22,979 bases of DNA, taken from the NCBI GenBank assembly GCA_964403785.1, contig CAYOHM010000025.1:1-22979 (forward strand). Reading direction: 5' to 3'. Position 1 is the stretch's first letter; each line of letters opens with the position of its first letter. The position numbers were made by a program, and so were the translations under genes. The notes beneath the pieces are model-generated. The model was not told the DNA's origin and made no database searches. It saw only the letters and a program-made list of their open reading frames with translations. Positions 16,373-22,979 of this stretch are shown one piece after another. The DNA is from MGBC120314 sp964403785 (lineage in GTDB: Bacteria > Bacillota > Clostridia > Lachnospirales > Lachnospiraceae).

Positions 16373-17650
16373 TTAATTCTTTGTGAACTCATACTCAAGG
16401 CTTTCCCCCGAAATTCCATAAATATCGTATGGTGTTATTGATATAAGCAAATCATTTTCTGTCAGAATATCATAAAAAATGTATCTTTTGGGGTTTGTTC
16501 CATTTATATAGTCTGCATAAGTATTACATTCCTTAATTAGTTGTTTATCGGCATACAGCTTAATATTGTAAAACAGTATACCATCATTATCTTTTGCATT
16601 ATCAAAGGATATTTCAAAAGAGTTATCGGACAGCTCTGAAAGTGTAACTGTTGTATTTTCAAAAAACGGTGTATCGGCATATGCGTAGTCTTCTTTCTCA
16701 CCCGTCACAAGGGTGTAAAGCATTTCTTCATCACTCTGCGGCATTTTACATATCGAGCCATCCGCAAGATTCATTGTCTTGATAATTGTATGACCGTCCC
16801 CGTATACCTCAACAATGCGGCACTGGCTTGCATTATTGGCATATTCGCTTATTATTTCTTCATAAAGGTCATTTCCGTATTCCTCATATTTCATACGCAT
16901 ACCTGACGCAGCCCCCGAATTAACATATGCTGCATTGGACCTAAAAACAGAAGTAAGCACATTAGCCGCTGTTGCTGCCGAAGATGAAAAATCAACAACT
17001 GTCGGATATTTTTCAAGTATATTGTATAAATCCGATGATTCCATGGAGTACCAGTCCTGAGTACCATAATATGTATCTTTAATGGCAGCATACTGAAAAA
17101 CAAATATTGGTTTGTCATTATATTCGGATATGGAATTTAAAGTATTGTCAAGCCACTCATATTTGGATTCATAGGAATCATAAACGGGCGACATAAAAAT
17201 AAACGAAAATCCCTTTATATTTATTACCTTATCCTGTATTTTATCCTGAATGTCCGGGTCAGATACCTCATCCGTTTCACCCGTAATAAAATCCTGTTCA
17301 CCCATAGTGGTATATATTACACTTTCAGGGCGGAGAATGTCCGAAGACATTTTTTCAAATGCTTCAAATGCCTCCCTGTTTCCGTTCCCTGTCACATTTC
17401 CGTTTATGATAAATGCGTCGATGTTATTATATTCCGGTGCTGCGTCCGCATACTGATACACTTTTTCTATAAAATTTTTAAAATATGTATTTTCCTCGTC
17501 ATATATATTTGTTTTAGATGTTACTGCAAATCTTAATACAAGCTTATCAGAATTGGCATTGTATTGAATTTGGCTGATTTTCTGCGCTGCAAAGGCAAAC
17601 AATACAAGTACAGCCGCAAGCAGCAAACCATATTTTATTCTCTTTTTCAT
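16373..17650 (-). CDS. Exported metallophosphoesterase-like protein lacking metal ligands (pseudoenzyme)
   Basis: A 425-residue protein with an N-terminal signal or anchor helix (about 8-24). The layout follows calcineurin-type phosphoesterases but every metal-binding motif is altered: strand 1 ends AVTSKTN (42-48) where SDxH is expected; INGNVTG (82-88) for GDxxxxG; TMGEQDF (115-121) for GNHD/E; VFQYAA (184-189) for a His motif; and DFSSSAAT (220-227) for the SGHxH pair. The rest of the order, such as a YxWLDxxL helix and a late GDGHTIIK strand, is kept. Residues about 333-423 look like a fibronectin-type-III-like domain (…FSFEISFDN… ITPYDIYGISGES). Catalysis is unlikely; a binding or structural role is inferred. 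GAGGA precedes the start, directly after a terminator. The fold call is moderate. Confidence 0.6.
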   Translation of the reverse strand: MKKRIKYGLLLAAVLVLFAFAAQKISQIQYNANSDKLVLRFAVTSKTNIYDEENTYFKNFIEKVYQYADAAPEYNNIDAFIINGNVTGNGNREAFEAFEKMSSDILRPESVIYTTMGEQDFITGETDEVSDPDIQDKIQDKVINIKGFSFIFMSPVYDSYESKYEWLDNTLNSISEYNDKPIFVFQYAAIKDTYYGTQDWYSMESSDLYNILEKYPTVVDFSSSAATAANVLTSVFRSNAAYVNSGAASGMRMKYEEYGNDLYEEIISEYANNASQCRIVEVYGDGHTIIKTMNLADGSICKMPQSDEEMLYTLVTGEKEDYAYADTPFFENTTVTLSELSDNSFEISFDNAKDNDGILFYNIKLYADKQLIKECNTYADYINGTNPKRYIFYDILTENDLLISITPYDIYGISGESLEYEFTKN

Positions 17651-17661
17651 AAATCCTCTTC

Positions 17662-17698
17662 AAAAATAATGCACCACACACTGCTGCGTGGCGCATTA
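17662..17698 (-). terminator. Rho-independent terminator after the second TPR gene
   Basis: On the minus strand a 14-bp stem (arms ending AATGCGCCACGCA and TGTGTGGTGCATT) closes a GCAG loop and is followed by five T residues. Two positions pair as G-U only on the minus strand, which fixes the direction. The T run ends one or two bases before the AAGAGG site of the next gene. Confidence 0.82.
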
Positions 17699-17710
17699 AT
17701 AACATAAATA

Positions 17711-19618
17711 TTATTCAACTATTTTCTTGTAATAGTGTACTTTACCGTTAAAGGTTCTTGTAATAGTGGTTGTATTAAGCATAGTATAGGTATCGCTTGA
17801 TGTGCCGCTTTCATAAGCAAATTTCTTAAGATCCACAGGGTGGTCATCAACCGTAAACACTACCTCACCGTCAACATAGGATAATTTTACAACGACATTT
17901 TCCTCGAAGCCGCCTTTTTCATTAACTTCCTTGTCATTTGAAGAACTCCACTTATATGTGCCCACATGGTCAACATATTTATTAAGTGTTTTAATAATTG
18001 CTGCTGAATCCCCGTAGTTTTTAGGAAGCTCATCAAAAAGCTCCATTGTGCTGCTTGTAACCTCCTGTGCAATCGTCAAAAGCAGATATTGGTACAGAGC
18101 CTCGTTATACATATCGGCAGAATCTTCGTATTCTCCGGCAAGCTTATAATACTCCATCGCTTCCTTATATTCTTTCAGTTCAAAAAGACTCTTTGCCTTC
18201 TCATAATAACACTTCAGTATAAGTGTACTTACATCCTCATAATCGGTAATCTTTTCAAAGCAGGTCAATGCCTTCTCGTAATCACCTGCCTCCAGATATC
18301 GTTTTCCAAGCAGATAATTTACTTTGCTAATCTGGCTCTCGGTATCCTTATATCCTGTTGATTTATTCAGTGAAGCCAATGCCTCATCATAATTTGAAAC
18401 AGTGATGTATTCCATTGCAAGATTATAATATACTTCCTTTAACAGCTCTGCCGAATCCTGGTATTTTGATGACTTTGTAAAACAATCAATAGCCAGATCG
18501 TATTCCTTATGCTCGCTGTATATCTTGCCCAGCTCATAGTTGAGCATCTGCATGATATCCTCAGAAACAGTAACACCATCCGTTGACGCTATTGTCATCG
18601 CCTCTTCGTACTTTTCCTCGCTGCATAAGCTGCTCACCCACGCATCATAACACTCTGAAATTTTATCCTCCTGGTTACCCAGCTCTTTAAATTTTGCAAT
18701 AGCTTCTTCATACGAGCCGTCATTTGCAAGTGACTGTGCGTAAGCAAGCTTAGCCTCATTTAAAAGCTCGGCTGAATCCATATAATTGCCAAGTCTTGAG
18801 TAAACGGTTATCGCATAATCATAATTGCCATTTGCCATATATGCTGCGCCGCGATTATACTCAGAATACTTTTTATATTTCTTAAATGCCAAAAATCCGC
18901 ATATCAAAAATGCTATAACCAAAGCTGCAACAGCTATTGAAACAATTACCCTTACAAGCTTTTTATTCTTAGGCTTCTTAGTCGGAGCATCAACCTTTTC
19001 ATCCGCCACGGCAGGCGCTGAGCTGGTTTCACTCGTTTCAGGCTGAACCTGAGGTGCTGCGCTGACTTCATTCGTTTCAGGCTGAGCCTGAGGTGCCGTA
19101 TGGACCTCATTCGTTTCAGGCTGAATTTGAGGTGCAATACTTACAGCTTCAGTTTCAGTATCATTTATTTCCTCCGTTGGAATCTCAGGAGCCATCTCAA
19201 CAACTATTTCAGGTTCCCTGTAATGCTTCATAACCTTTCCGGAATCCTCGGACCAGTAATAGTCATCCTCCATCTCAATATTGGTAACCACAACCGCAAA
19301 GCTCTGTATTGAATCAGACGGACATGCAATATATTTGGCCTCTCCAAAGACTTCACCCGGTGCAATCTCCATATCGCTGTATTCGTAATTTTTTATTGTT
19401 CCAACAAGCTTAACTGCCTCATCAAAGCACAATATCCTGACCGAAACGGATTTAACCGTTCTGTCACCCTTGTTTTGAAATTCATTTGCAAATACCTTAC
19501 GTCCACTGACAGTATCTACATACAGCGTGGTCTTGTTAGCAGAAACAGGACAACCATTCATCTGCGCTCTCTGCATAACAATCTTAACAGCTTTAAATCT
19601 ATCCTGACTCATTTTCAT
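17711..19618 (-). CDS. Membrane-anchored TPR-like repeat protein (paralogue 2)
   Basis: About 635 residues, not recognised as a named family. Positions here count from the ATG at 19624; 19618 is preferred because AAGGG would abut the first ATG. Order: N-terminal beta-rich domain (~20-125), an acidic linker with three 13-residue Pro/Gln/Glu repeats (164-202), a basic stretch KKPKNKK and a membrane helix (~223-246), then TPR-like helical hairpins (~255-520; recurring patterns such as NYDYAITVYSRLGNYMDSAELL and EYKEAMEYYKLAGEYEDSADMY) and a C-terminal beta domain (~545-637) ending in VHYYKK. N-terminal and C-terminal domains are shared with the gene at 19686-21863. The N-terminus is probably cytoplasmic and the TPR part outside by the positive-inside rule. 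A scaffold role is inference. Confidence 0.8.
   Translation of the reverse strand: MKMSQDRFKAVKIVMQRAQMNGCPVSANKTTLYVDTVSGRKVFANEFQNKGDRTVKSVSVRILCFDEAVKLVGTIKNYEYSDMEIAPGEVFGEAKYIACPSDSIQSFAVVVTNIEMEDDYYWSEDSGKVMKHYREPEIVVEMAPEIPTEEINDTETEAVSIAPQIQPETNEVHTAPQAQPETNEVSAAPQVQPETSETSSAPAVADEKVDAPTKKPKNKKLVRVIVSIAVAALVIAFLICGFLAFKKYKKYSEYNRGAAYMANGNYDYAITVYSRLGNYMDSAELLNEAKLAYAQSLANDGSYEEAIAKFKELGNQEDKISECYDAWVSSLCSEEKYEEAMTIASTDGVTVSEDIMQMLNYELGKIYSEHKEYDLAIDCFTKSSKYQDSAELLKEVYYNLAMEYITVSNYDEALASLNKSTGYKDTESQISKVNYLLGKRYLEAGDYEKALTCFEKITDYEDVSTLILKCYYEKAKSLFELKEYKEAMEYYKLAGEYEDSADMYNEALYQYLLLTIAQEVTSSTMELFDELPKNYGDSAAIIKTLNKYVDHVGTYKWSSSNDKEVNEKGGFEENVVVKLSYVDGEVVFTVDDHPVDLKKFAYESGTSSDTYTMLNTTTITRTFNGKVHYYKKIVE
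19019..19135 (-). repeat. In-gene 39-bp repeat, three units
   Basis: Residues 164-202 of the TPR-like protein are three 13-residue units: APQIQPETNEVHT, APQAQPETNEVSA and APQVQPETSETSS. They sit in the linker between the N-terminal domain and the membrane helix and are likely disordered. Confidence 0.9.
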
Positions 19619-19642
19619 TACCATCCCTTAAATATATATTCG

Positions 19643-19676
19643 AAAAGACATATCTGACTATTCAAATATGCCTTTT
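19643..19676 (-). terminator. Hairpin / terminator between the two TPR genes
   Basis: On the minus strand AAAAGGCATATTTGA and TCAGATATGTCTTTT form a continuous 15-bp stem with an ATAG loop. Two pairs are G-U on the minus strand only. The A run and the final TTTT are part of the stem, and no further T tract follows, so termination is likely but may be partial. The ribosome site of the next gene starts 14 bases later. Confidence 0.7.
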
Positions 19677-19685
19677 CAGTTAAAA

Positions 19686-21863
19686 TCATTTCTTATATGT
19701 TATTGTAGCTCCTGTTGAATCCTTCATTGTCAAAGTACCCTTTTTATTGATTTTATAGTTATCATTTGACAATACATCAGCGTCTATCTTCTCATTATTG
19801 ACAATCAAAACAGGCTTTTCATCTTCAATTACAAAAAATACATTAATAGAAGTTGGTTTAACATTCTCTTCCTCGGTTGTATATGTTCCTGCAAGGTCAA
19901 TATACTTCTCAATCATAGAAATTCTGCTCTTGGAATTTTCATAATCTGAAGGAAGTGACTTATATATTTCCAAAACCCTTTCAGAAATTTCCACGGCAAT
20001 CATATACTCTGCATACTCATACTTCGCCTGGATAAATTCATCCGAAAGCTCGTCAGAGGTATCGAGTTCGGCCAAAAGTACATAAGCCCCGTTGTAATTC
20101 TCCTCTTTAAGCATCTTGCTCGCTACGCTAGGCGTAATTTCCTGTTTTTTATCCTTGGCATCCTCATAATCACCGGCGTTGACATAGCAGTTGTAAGCCC
20201 CCTCTACGTCATTGGACGCCACAAGCTTATTACCTTTGAGATAATATGCTTTCTTACTGAGTTCCCTGGCATCCTCATAACTATAACACTGTCTGAAGCT
20301 TGCAATAGCATCATCATATCTGCCTGCATCAAGACTAACCTTACCTGATTCATAATAGCATCTGGTAAGTGCATCACTTACACCCTCATAATCCGGAATA
20401 GTTGCAAGTGTGTTGATAGCTTCATCATAGTTTTTATTGTCAATAAGGTCAAGTGCATACTCATATGTAGTATCATCAAGTACTTGCTTGTCTACAAATT
20501 TGCCAGCCTTCTCATAGTAGGCAAATGCCTCTGCATACTGCTTATTCTCCCTGCAATAGTTTCCCCACAGAAGATAATCCTGCTGAATATACTGCTCGCT
20601 GTTTCTGTACTTTCCAAGCTCAGTATATAAATTAATAGAATCCTGGTATCTGTTAATAACCATTAAATATTCCGCATAGGCGTACTTTGTCTCGGTTACC
20701 TTATCCTCTGAATCCTTGTAGCTGCCAAGGCTCTTATAAACCTTTATTGCATTCTCATAATCATAATTCTGAACATACTTTGCAGCACTCTCATATCTGT
20801 CATTGACACGGATAAGCTGAACCAGCTTATAACCTACAAATGCAACAACAAGCACAACAACTGCAGCAATCGCAGCAACAACGCCCTTCTTAACAGACTT
20901 CTTGGTCTGCTGGAAATTGTATTGGCGGACTGCCTCCTTCTTAGCCATAAGAACTTCCAGTCTTGCTCTCTCCTCGGCTGCTTTCTTTTCTGCTTCGGCT
21001 CGCTTCGCTTCTTCTATGGCTCTAAGTTCAGCAAGTCTTTTCTCTTCTTCTTCTCTTTCCTTAGCAAGTCTTGCTTCCTCGGCTGCTTTCTCAGCAGCAA
21101 GCCTTTTCTCTTCTTCTGCTCTGCGTCTTTCTTCTTCTTCTCTTTCCTTGGCAAGTCTTGCCTCCTCGGCTGCTCTTTCTGCGGCAAGACGTCTCTGTTC
21201 AGCTTCTCTTTCTATCTGCTGACGGATTTCTCTCTCAACTCGTTCCTTATAATCAATAATATCCTCTCTGTTAAGATTATCAAGAACCCAGAACTTAGAG
21301 GCAGAGCAATGCGTACAAGCCATATCTTCCTCATCATTAATCTGACCGCAGGTACATCTCCAGCCGCCTGCAAATTCATACGGCCAAAACTTAGGCGTAA
21401 TATTATAATCCCTGCATCTTGTGGAAACAACATCATACACTGAATCCTGAGGGTCTATCTTAACAGGGTTTTCAAGCTTGATACCCCTTAGCAGATATTC
21501 ATTTTCCCATTCGGTTCCATCCGAATAAGCAACCTTCTTTATGATAACATTCACGGACTGCGTTCCGTCAGCCAATGCAAAAAGCTTATTACCGCCAAAC
21601 ACATTCTGTTTCTCTATATTAATTCCCTGATATGCACAATTATCGACGGACGAAATAACACCCCCATCCTCGTCAAGACAATCTACCCTGATAATCGCGC
21701 CAACAACTGTCTTAAGACCTATGTTAGCAAATTCATTTACAACAAAAAGCTTGTTGTTCTCATTATTACGGATAATCTGACTTCTAACCGTAAATAATGC
21801 ACAGCCCTTAAGCCACTCGCCCTGATTAATAACCTTCTCTACGTTAAACTTTCCATTAGCCAT
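19686..21863 (-). CDS. Membrane protein with zinc-finger-like motif, charged helix and TPR-like repeats (paralogue 1)
   Basis: A 725-residue protein, not recognised as a named family. Order: N-terminal beta-rich domain (~18-130) like that of the next gene; a four-Cys motif W-x-C-T-C-G…C-T-H-C (C170, C172, C183, C186) resembling RanBP2-type or zinc-ribbon fingers; a long Glu/Arg/Ala-rich helix or coiled coil (~203-312); KKSVKKG and a membrane helix (~327-351); TPR-like repeats (~360-650; e.g. YDYENAIKVYKSLGSYKDSE, RYDDAIASFRQCYSYEDARE); and a C-terminal beta domain (~655-725) beginning DLAGTY and ending TYKK. The predicted topology has finger and helix inside, repeats outside. GGGGT precedes the ATG. 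It has its own promoter and a ~100-base leader. A transmembrane scaffold or sensor is inference. Confidence 0.82.
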   Translation of the reverse strand: MANGKFNVEKVINQGEWLKGCALFTVRSQIIRNNENNKLFVVNEFANIGLKTVVGAIIRVDCLDEDGGVISSVDNCAYQGINIEKQNVFGGNKLFALADGTQSVNVIIKKVAYSDGTEWENEYLLRGIKLENPVKIDPQDSVYDVVSTRCRDYNITPKFWPYEFAGGWRCTCGQINDEEDMACTHCSASKFWVLDNLNREDIIDYKERVEREIRQQIEREAEQRRLAAERAAEEARLAKEREEEERRRAEEEKRLAAEKAAEEARLAKEREEEEKRLAELRAIEEAKRAEAEKKAAEERARLEVLMAKKEAVRQYNFQQTKKSVKKGVVAAIAAVVVLVVAFVGYKLVQLIRVNDRYESAAKYVQNYDYENAIKVYKSLGSYKDSEDKVTETKYAYAEYLMVINRYQDSINLYTELGKYRNSEQYIQQDYLLWGNYCRENKQYAEAFAYYEKAGKFVDKQVLDDTTYEYALDLIDNKNYDEAINTLATIPDYEGVSDALTRCYYESGKVSLDAGRYDDAIASFRQCYSYEDARELSKKAYYLKGNKLVASNDVEGAYNCYVNAGDYEDAKDKKQEITPSVASKMLKEENYNGAYVLLAELDTSDELSDEFIQAKYEYAEYMIAVEISERVLEIYKSLPSDYENSKSRISMIEKYIDLAGTYTTEEENVKPTSINVFFVIEDEKPVLIVNNEKIDADVLSNDNYKINKKGTLTMKDSTGATITYKK
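21018..21191 (-). repeat. In-gene 87-bp repeat, two units
   Basis: The charged helix of the membrane protein contains a 29-residue duplication: residues 225-253 and 254-282 both begin RLAAE(R/K)AAEEARLAKERE. The DNA copies are 21105-21191 and 21018-21104. The pattern keeps a regular E/R/K spacing, consistent with a rigid single helix or coiled coil. Confidence 0.85.
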
Positions 21864-21883
21864 CTTTATCTACCCCGTATTCG

Positions 21884-21956
21884 ACTGCAGCAGTCTTCTT
21901 TAATAAAGCGGATATTCACAATCCGCCTCACTTATACATAACCTTATGCAAAGGTT
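21884..21956 (-). promoter_or_regulatory. Structured 5' leader of the zinc-finger/TPR gene
   Basis: The ~100-base leader between the promoter and the gene contains three inverted repeats on the minus strand: AACCTT-TGCAT-AAGGTT (21940-21956), GCGGAT-TGTGAAT-ATCCGC followed by TTTATT (21908-21926) and GACT-GCTGC-AGTC (21884-21896). The middle one resembles a weak attenuator. No known riboswitch class is recognised. Confidence 0.45.
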
Positions 21957-21973
21957 AAATTAAAAGTATAATC

Positions 21974-22002
21974 ATTATATCAGATTATTATTGTTACTTC
22001 AA
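21974..22002 (-). promoter_or_regulatory. Sigma-A-type promoter of the zinc-finger/TPR gene
   Basis: On the minus strand TTGAAG (-35, 21997-22002) and a perfect TATAAT (-10, 21974-21979) are separated by 17 bases. The predicted start is near 21967, about 104 bases before the ATG. It lies just 3' of the HAD gene, which has no terminator of its own. Confidence 0.8.
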
Positions 22003-22018
22003 GAATAAAATAATAGGG

Positions 22019-22672
22019 TTACAATTGTAAAATATCTATCAATTCCGACATTTTATCTATAATAAAATCCGTTCCCGCTTCAATTAACTGATTTTTCTTA
22101 GCATTTCCATATGTCACGCCACAAGTATACGTGCCCGCACTCTTTCCCATTTGAATGTCAATAGGCATATCACCAACAACTAATGTCTGCTGTGCACTAT
22201 AAGAAAGCTCATTAAGCGTTTTCAATACAGGCTCAGGATTTGGTTTAAGTAAAGCGGTATCTTCTCCACCAAGAACATATGGAAAATACTGTGCCACATT
22301 CATTTGGGCAAGAAATTCATTAAGAGAAGCATTGTTTCTGGAAGTAGCAATTGTTCTCATAATTCCATTCTTCTTGAGAGTTTCAAGAACCTCTGCTACA
22401 CCAGGAAAAATTGTCGGCGGTATAATTTCCTTTTTCTCATCAAAGATTTTTCTATATGTAGTGACACATAAATTAAGCATATCCTCCGAAAGTTCGGGAT
22501 ACATTCTTTTAAAACCAATTTTGGCAGAAAAGCCTATTGTAGAAGCACAGGCTTCTTCATCCGCTATATCAAGTCCCATTACTCTCATTGTTTCTTGTTT
22601 AGCAAGAATAATTGTTTTTCTTGTATCTGCAATTGTACCATCAAAGTCAAATATAACCAATTTTATATCCAT
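22019..22672 (-). CDS. HAD-superfamily phosphatase (phosphoglycolate/pyrophosphatase-like)
   Basis: A 217-residue HAD hydrolase with a C1 helical cap. Motif I is DFDGT (9-13, nucleophile D9, acid/base D11), motif II TSR (110-112), motif III K143 in LLKPNPEP, motif IV GDMPID (167-172). The order and length resemble the Gph/PpaX/beta-phosphoglucomutase-like group, and all catalytic residues are intact. The substrate cannot be read; a small phosphate ester is likely. GGAG lies about 9 bases upstream of the ATG at 22672. It has a separate promoter upstream and lies just before the TPR genes; no functional link to them is visible. Confidence 0.88.
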   Translation of the reverse strand: MDIKLVIFDFDGTIADTRKTIILAKQETMRVMGLDIADEEACASTIGFSAKIGFKRMYPELSEDMLNLCVTTYRKIFDEKKEIIPPTIFPGVAEVLETLKKNGIMRTIATSRNNASLNEFLAQMNVAQYFPYVLGGEDTALLKPNPEPVLKTLNELSYSAQQTLVVGDMPIDIQMGKSAGTYTCGVTYGNAKKNQLIEAGTDFIIDKMSELIDILQL

Positions 22673-22733
22673 AAAACCACACTCCGGTGCTTAAGAAATA
22701 AGAGCTGCCCCTCAGCTTGTTTTATACCTCTTT

Positions 22734-22762
22734 ATTGTGCATAATATTGAGGAAGATGTCAA
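22734..22762 (-). promoter_or_regulatory. Sigma-A-type promoter of the HAD phosphatase gene
   Basis: On the minus strand a perfect TTGACA (-35, 22757-22762) is followed after 17 bases by CACAAT (-10, 22734-22739), a four-of-six match. The start would be near 22727, about 55 bases before the ATG. A small hairpin, AGCTG-AGGGG-CAGCT, lies in the leader at about 22703-22717. Confidence 0.6.
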
Positions 22763-22765
22763 GGG

Positions 22766-22790
22766 GGGACGGTTTGTAGGGACGGTTTGT
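22766..22790. repeat. Tandem 12-mer GGGACGGTTTGT
   Basis: GGGACGGTTTGT occurs at 22766-22777 and again at 22779-22790, with one base between. The second copy runs into the left arm of the large foldback. It borders the -35 box of the HAD promoter. Confidence 0.9.
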
Positions 22791-22909
22791 GGACGCGATT
22801 TTAAGGCTCGCTTGCGCTAAGAGTTTGCCAGCAGCGGTACATAAGGCGCTAAAATACAGCGCCTAAGTACCGGCGGCAAACAATTGCCTTAAAATTGCAT
22901 CCGCAAACC
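22784..22909. repeat. Large nested foldback element (possible miniature repeat or structured RNA)
   Basis: The gene-free region 22673-22979 contains a 126-base foldback. The outer arms (22784-22806 and 22887-22909) match at 20 of 23 positions, and all three differences are transitions. Inside are GTTTGCC/GGCAAAC (22823-22829/22875-22881), CGGTAC/GTACCG (22835-22840/22867-22872) and AGGCGCT/AGCGCCT (22844-22850/22858-22864) around loop AAAATAC. The motif GCGCTAA or GCGCCTAA recurs three times. No coding frame is convincing here. Beyond 22910 I see only a short GAGT/ACTC repeat and a possible GGAAGG at the very edge. Confidence 0.7.
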
Positions 22910-22979
22910 TGGAGTGCTATCATCAAAGTAGAGTCGCAAAACTCACCAAATCTATGATATTATCAATGCATAGGAAGGT

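Noticed and set aside
16373..17650. Active secreted metallophosphatase
   Set aside because: The fold pattern is present but all expected metal-ligand motifs are substituted.
20902..21443. Plus-strand open frames rich in Ser/Phe/Leu
   Set aside because: Antisense of the Glu/Arg/Ala helix codons; absence of stops is explained by the repetitive composition.
22961..22979. Plus-strand gene start at the right edge (AGGAAGG)
   Set aside because: A ribosome-site-like string without a visible start codon or frame in the window; cannot be supported.

Overview
The window looks like chromosomal DNA of a low-to-mid GC Gram-positive anaerobe of the Clostridia, probably Lachnospiraceae. The evidence is a PolC-type replicase, a DXP-pathway (MEP) isoprenoid set embedded in the uppS-cdsA-dxr-rseP-polC cluster, the rimP-nusA-ylxR-ylxQ-infB order, AGGAGG-type ribosome sites and sigma-A-like promoters. 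The family is inferred from style and gene order, not from a search. Every supported gene lies on the minus strand, so transcription runs from the right edge to the left edge.

Right edge to about 22.67 kb: a gene-free stretch of roughly 300 bases holds a large nested foldback (22784-22909), a tandem GGGACGGTTTGT pair and a promoter for a HAD-family phosphatase gene. From 21.9 to 16.4 kb are two paralogous membrane-anchored TPR-like proteins (one with a zinc-finger-like motif and a long charged helix) and an exported protein that looks like a calcineurin-type phosphoesterase whose metal ligands have all been replaced. From 16.3 to 12.4 kb a promoter drives a CE4 (NodB-type) polysaccharide deacetylase, a long bactofilin-like protein with 13-residue Pro/Glu repeats, then pyrH and frr, ending at a terminator.

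From 12.4 to 2.8 kb runs uppS-cdsA-dxr-rseP-ispG-polC: undecaprenyl diphosphate and phospholipid precursor synthesis, two MEP-pathway enzymes, a site-2 protease and the replicative polymerase. A tRNA-Glu(CTC) gene with its own promoter and terminator follows, then rimP-nusA-ylxR-ylxQ-infB (infB cut by the left edge), a ribosome maturation, transcription elongation and translation initiation operon.

The left half is a conserved housekeeping superoperon. The less described part is the envelope-related block on the right: bactofilin, peptidoglycan deacetylase, pseudo-phosphoesterase and paired TPR membrane proteins next to the lipid-carrier and nucleotide genes. Several intrinsic terminators sit almost directly against the ribosome site of the next gene, leaving little room for a promoter; this suggests partial read-through or mRNA processing rather than full stops.
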